DNA from: Pseudozobellia thermophila
Lineage (GTDB): Bacteria; Bacteroidota; Bacteroidia; Flavobacteriales; Flavobacteriaceae
DNA: 64,000 nucleotides
Direction: 5' to 3'
Assembly (NCBI RefSeq): GCF_900141855.1
Contig: NZ_FQYU01000006.1
Span: 1-64,000, forward strand
Shown: in pieces, positions 60,822 through 64,000 of the stretch
Layout: the number at the start of each line of letters is the position of its first letter
How positions within the stretch are numbered: the stretch's first letter is position 1
Position numbers and translations under genes: made by a program
Notes under the pieces: generated by a model
The model's input: the letters and a program-made list of their open reading frames with translations, nothing else
Databases searched by the model: none
Told to the model about the DNA's origin: nothing

Positions 60822-63209
60822 TTATCGGTCCAAGTCCTTTTTGGGCAGAATGTCGATTTGGGGTTTCTTGAGTATTTTTTTACTGGCTATCGTCCTTTCC
60901 AATGAGAGCAAGAGCGATGGCAACAAGATCAGGTTGGCCAGCATGGCGAACAACAAAGTGGCCGAGACCAGTGCGCCCAGGGCCACCGTACCGCCAAAAC
61001 TGGAGATGATGAAGACCGAAAAACCGAAAAACAAAACTATGGAGGTATAGAACATACTCACCCCTGTCTCGCGCAAGGCCGCATAAACCGACTTTTTTAT
61101 GTGCCACTTGTTGGCGATCAGCTCTTGACGGTACTTGGCCAAAAAGTGGATCGTATCGTCGACCGAAATACCAAAAGCGATACTGAAGACCAAAATGGTC
61201 GACGGTTTTATGGGTACCCCCGCATAGCCCATGACGCCGGCCGTAATCACCAAGGGCAATAAGTTGGGGATCAACGAGATGACGATCATTCGAAACGAGC
61301 GGAACAGATAGGCCATGAACATGGCGATAAGAAATATGGCGAAGGCCAACGACAGGATAAGGTTCTTGACCAAATACTTCGTACCCTTCAAAAAGATAAG
61401 GGCGCTGCCCGTCATATAAACGTCGAAGCGATCGGCCGGAAAGAACTTGTCGATGTTCTCCAAAAGCCTTTCCTCTATTTGCTCCATGCGTTCGGTTTTT
61501 ACATCGCGCATAAAGGTGGTGATCCGGGCGGTCTGTCCGGTACTGTCGACAAAATTCTTTAATAGGTTCTCGTTGCCCGACGAATTTTGGGCCACTTTCA
61601 TTATAAAGTTGTTCTCCTGCGAAGTGGGCAGTTGGTAGTACTTGGGAATGCCATTGTAGAAGGCCTGTTTCGAATATTTTACCAAGTTCACTATCGAAAT
61701 GGGACTTGAGAGTTCGGGAATTTCCGTAATGACCTCGCTTAACTGGTCCATACGTCTCAGGTTGGCAGGTTTAAGAACGCCTTTGGGCCTTTTGGTGTCG
61801 ACTACTATTTCCACCGGCATGATCCCGTCAAATTCCTGTTCAAAGAAGCGGATGTCCTTGAAGAACTGGGCGTTTTTCGGCATGTCTTCTATGGGGCTTC
61901 CCGAAATCTCTATTTGGTAGATGCCGATTATACTGGTTATCAAAAGGATCAGTGATACGGTGTAGACCGTAATCCTGCGATGGCGAACTATGCCTTCCAT
62001 CCAATTGACGAAACCATCGATCCATTTTTTGTTCAAGTGCTTGAGGTGCCTTGTTTTGGGAAGCGATAAAAAGCTGTAAATGATAGGGATGATCAGAAGG
62101 GAAAGGATAAAGATACCTATGATGTTTATCGAGGCTACTATGCCGAACTCCTTCAACAATTGGCTATCGGTTATGATAAAGGTGGCAAAACCGGAAGCCG
62201 TTGTCATATTGGTCATCAATGTGGCGTTGCCGATTTTTGAAATGACCCGTTGTAGCGACAAGGCCTGGTTGCCGTGTTTTTTTACCTCTTGCTGGTACTT
62301 GTTGATCAAAAAGATACAATTCGGTATTCCTATTACTATGATCAAGGGAGGTATTAGGGCGGTCAAAACCGTTATTTCGTACTGTAGCAGTCCGAGTATA
62401 CCGAAAGCCCACATTACACCAATGATAACGATGCACATCGATATAAGGGTGGCCCGAAAGCTTCTAAAGAAAAAGAAGAATATCAACGAGGTTACGCCCA
62501 GGGCGGCCAGAATGAACTTGCCGATCTCGTCGATAATGTTCTGGGAGTTCATCGTACGGATGTAGGGCATGCCCGAAACATGGACGTTCAAGCCCGTTTC
62601 CTCTTCGAAATCTTCGACGAGGTTGGTAAGGTCTTGTAGTATAAAGTCTTTTCTTACCGTGGTGTTGACGATATCCTTGTCGAGGTTCGCCACGGTCCTT
62701 ATCGTCGAACTTTCCTTGTTGAAAAGGAGTTTGTCGTAAAAGGGGAGGTCGTCGAAAAGATGGTTCTTGATGCTGTCGACCTCTTTTTTTGTACTGACCT
62801 TTCCGTTGATCAGGGGGCGTAGTTCAAATTCTTGGTTTTCGTTGTCTTTTTTGAGTTCTTGCAGGTTGTCCAAAGACAGGACGAAGTCTATCTCCGGGAA
62901 AGCCACGAGCTGCTTGCTGAACTTGTTCCAACGGTTGATGTTCTCGGGTGTGAACAGGGCGGAATCGCGAATGGCGAATACAATGGCATTGCCCTCTTCA
63001 CCGAACTGTTCCAAAAATTCTTGGTACTTTAGGTTGACCGGGTGATGGTCGGGGAGGAGGTTGGCCTGCGAGCTGCTAAAGCGCATGTTCTCCCATTGCA
63101 TGCCCAGGAAAACGGTAAGGGCCGCGATCAGGCAAAGTATCAAAATTCGGTTGCGAAGAATGATACGCGCCGTCCTTTCCCAAAAATTTTTCGTGAATTT
63201 AGCTGCCAT
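60822..63209 (-). CDS. RND/MMPL family transporter
   Basis: An inner-membrane protein of 795 residues with two halves of the RND fold. Each half has one span, a periplasmic domain of about 200 residues and a five-span block: first VTSLIFFFFFRSFRATLISM and LIPPLIIVIGIPNCIFLINKY; second LAFAIFLIAMFMAYLFRSFRM and ILVFSIAFGISVDDTIHFLA, with the Asp pair likely in proton transfer. It is of the MMPL/hopanoid-lipid transporter kind rather than AcrB-like, so lipid or hydrophobic cargo is likely. No membrane-fusion or TolC partner lies nearby. Confidence 0.9.
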   Translation of the reverse strand: MAAKFTKNFWERTARIILRNRILILCLIAALTVFLGMQWENMRFSSSQANLLPDHHPVNLKYQEFLEQFGEEGNAIVFAIRDSALFTPENINRWNKFSKQLVAFPEIDFVLSLDNLQELKKDNENQEFELRPLINGKVSTKKEVDSIKNHLFDDLPFYDKLLFNKESSTIRTVANLDKDIVNTTVRKDFILQDLTNLVEDFEEETGLNVHVSGMPYIRTMNSQNIIDEIGKFILAALGVTSLIFFFFFRSFRATLISMCIVIIGVMWAFGILGLLQYEITVLTALIPPLIIVIGIPNCIFLINKYQQEVKKHGNQALSLQRVISKIGNATLMTNMTTASGFATFIITDSQLLKEFGIVASINIIGIFILSLLIIPIIYSFLSLPKTRHLKHLNKKWIDGFVNWMEGIVRHRRITVYTVSLILLITSIIGIYQIEISGSPIEDMPKNAQFFKDIRFFEQEFDGIMPVEIVVDTKRPKGVLKPANLRRMDQLSEVITEIPELSSPISIVNLVKYSKQAFYNGIPKYYQLPTSQENNFIMKVAQNSSGNENLLKNFVDSTGQTARITTFMRDVKTERMEQIEERLLENIDKFFPADRFDVYMTGSALIFLKGTKYLVKNLILSLAFAIFLIAMFMAYLFRSFRMIVISLIPNLLPLVITAGVMGYAGVPIKPSTILVFSIAFGISVDDTIHFLAKYRQELIANKWHIKKSVYAALRETGVSMFYTSIVLFFGFSVFIISSFGGTVALGALVSATLLFAMLANLILLPSLLLSLERTIASKKILKKPQIDILPKKDLDR

Positions 63210-63228
63210 GGTAGGTTTTTACCGTGCG

Positions 63229-63236
63229 CAAAGGTA
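63229..63236 (-). promoter_or_regulatory. Candidate -7 element of the RND/MMPL gene
   Basis: Minus strand TACCTTTG is an exact TAnnTTTG match, 19 bases before the start. No -33 TTG at the usual distance. Confidence 0.45.
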
Positions 63237-63329
63237 TTGAATGATCGTGTGTGTTCCTAAAAATGATGACTTGAAATATTGACGGTAGGGGTAAATTTAC
63301 AGGGCTACCGGTAGAAATGGGAACAATGT

Positions 63330-63360
63330 AAAAAAAGCGACCCCAAAAAGTCGCTTTTTT
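63330..63360. terminator. Terminator after frr
   Basis: A7-GCGAC (63330-63340) pairs with GTCGC-T6 (63350-63360), 3 bases after the frr stop. The A- and T-tracts make it potentially active on both strands. Confidence 0.88.
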
Positions 63361-63362
63361 CG

Positions 63363-63917
63363 TTAAACGGTCATGATCTCTTTCTCCTTTAGCGCCAAAA
63401 AGTCATCGGTTTTCTTAATGTACTCGTTGGTAAGTTCCTGTACGTCTACCGTGGCATTCTTTTGGAGGTCTTCGGAGGCGTCCAACTCCTTGATTTCCTT
63501 GTTCGCTTCTTGGCGGGCACTTCTGATACTGACCTTGCAGTCCTCCGCTTCCGCCTTGGCCTGTTTGGTCAATTGAATTCGACGTTCCTCGGTCAATGGG
63601 GGTACGTTTATGATTACCAATTCCCCGTTGTTCATGGGGTTGAAGCCCAAGTTGGAGTTGATAATGGCCTTTTCTATCTCGGGCAGCATGCTCTTTTCCC
63701 AAGGTTGTACCGAAATGGTACGTCCGTCGGGGGTATTGATATTGGCAACTTGTGAGAGCGGGGTCTGCGACCCGTAGTATTCGACCATTACGGAAGACAG
63801 CATGGCTGGACTTGCCTTGCCGGCCCTTATCTTTACAAATTCCTTCTCTAGGTGCTTTAAAGCGGCTTCCATGCTTTCCTTTGCGGAATCGAGTATAAAC
63901 TGTACCTCTTCATTCAT
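63363..63917 (-). CDS. frr: Ribosome recycling factor
   Basis: A protein of 184 residues, the normal length. Family motifs: FVKIRAGKASPAMLSSVMVEYYG, TPLSQVANINTPDGRTI, INSNLGFNPMNNGELVIINVPPLTEERR and VSIRSARQEANKEIKE. With EF-G it splits the ribosome after termination. It lies 41 bp after pyrH on the minus strand, the common pyrH-frr order. Confidence 0.98.
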   Translation of the reverse strand: MNEEVQFILDSAKESMEAALKHLEKEFVKIRAGKASPAMLSSVMVEYYGSQTPLSQVANINTPDGRTISVQPWEKSMLPEIEKAIINSNLGFNPMNNGELVIINVPPLTEERRIQLTKQAKAEAEDCKVSIRSARQEANKEIKELDASEDLQKNATVDVQELTNEYIKKTDDFLALKEKEIMTV

Positions 63918-63958
63918 AGTTCAAATAGTATTTAAGCGTATATCACAAATTAGTACTG

Positions 63959-64000
63959 TCAGAGGTTAACGACAGTTCCTATGTTCTCTCCTTCGACCAA
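63959..64000 (-). CDS. pyrH: UMP kinase, C-terminal end only
   Basis: The last 13 codons and TGA stop (63961-63959) of a gene that runs out of the window. They read LVEGENIGTVVNL, like the usual PyrH ending (GxxxGTxV), and the place just upstream of frr is the standard one for pyrH. Confidence 0.75.
   Translation of the reverse strand: MVEGENIGTVVNL

Noticed and set aside
1-64000. CRISPR arrays, insertion sequences, phage genes, integrase or attachment sites
   Set aside because: No regularly spaced repeats, transposase or integrase reading frames were seen; the two tRNA genes have no adjacent integrase or visible 3'-end duplication.

Overview
The window looks like a chromosomal segment of a Bacteroidota, most likely a marine Flavobacteriaceae; the genus cannot be fixed from sequence alone. 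Supporting signs are two SusC/SusD pairs, a FecI/FecR-type sigma/anti-sigma pair, flavobacterial families (DUF4270, DUF4625, DUF4907, DUF6515, PorT-like), a LytTR/LytS-type two-component pair, tRNA genes without an encoded CCA, poor Shine-Dalgarno sites and several exact TAnnTTTG (-7) promoter elements.

Layout. 1-4.7 kb: tRNA-Leu and a probable metal (zinc-like) uptake operon: a small His/Cys protein, a ZnuD-like TonB receptor and two His-rich DUF4625 lipoproteins. 4.7-10.7 kb: a minus operon (kelch lipoprotein, DUF4907, sensor kinase, LytTR regulator) facing a plus pair (DUF4270 lipoprotein, outer-membrane barrel). 10.8-12.1 kb: DUF6515 protein and an exported protein with a Gly/Arg tail. 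12.3-26.5 kb: a ten-gene minus operon (FecR, SusC, SusD, Gfo/Idh/MocA oxidoreductase, DUF1080, SUMF1-fold protein, DUF1080, MlrC-like M81 protein, NupG-like transporter, second oxidoreductase) with its ECF sigma gene divergent at the head. 27.5-33.0 kb: five genes that resemble a chaperone-usher surface-fibre system built from Bacteroidota parts. 33.3 kb: siroheme-type dehydrogenase. 34.4-42.2 kb: a second SusC/SusD locus with a tandem DUF1080 lipoprotein and an oxidoreductase, preceded by a long leader with a perfect LacI-type operator. 42.4-46.7 kb: small membrane protein, kdtA, and a DegT aminotransferase/galE pair (envelope sugars). 47-51.1 kb: sucA-sucB. 51.2-53.8 kb: aspartyl protease, TatD, asparaginase, tRNA-Ser. 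54-57.2 kb: ExbB/ExbD energiser genes and a PorT-like barrel. 57.2-64 kb (minus): PAP2-like membrane protein, rpoN, asnS, an RND/MMPL transporter, frr and the last codons of pyrH.

How it fits together. The ExbB/ExbD genes can power the three TonB-dependent receptors in the window. The two SusCD loci carry no classical glycoside hydrolase, polysaccharide lyase or sulfatase; both pair DUF1080 proteins with NAD-type oxidoreductases, which suggests glycoside cleavage by way of 3-keto intermediates. The most novel-looking unit is the usher-like cluster at 27.5-33.0 kb.
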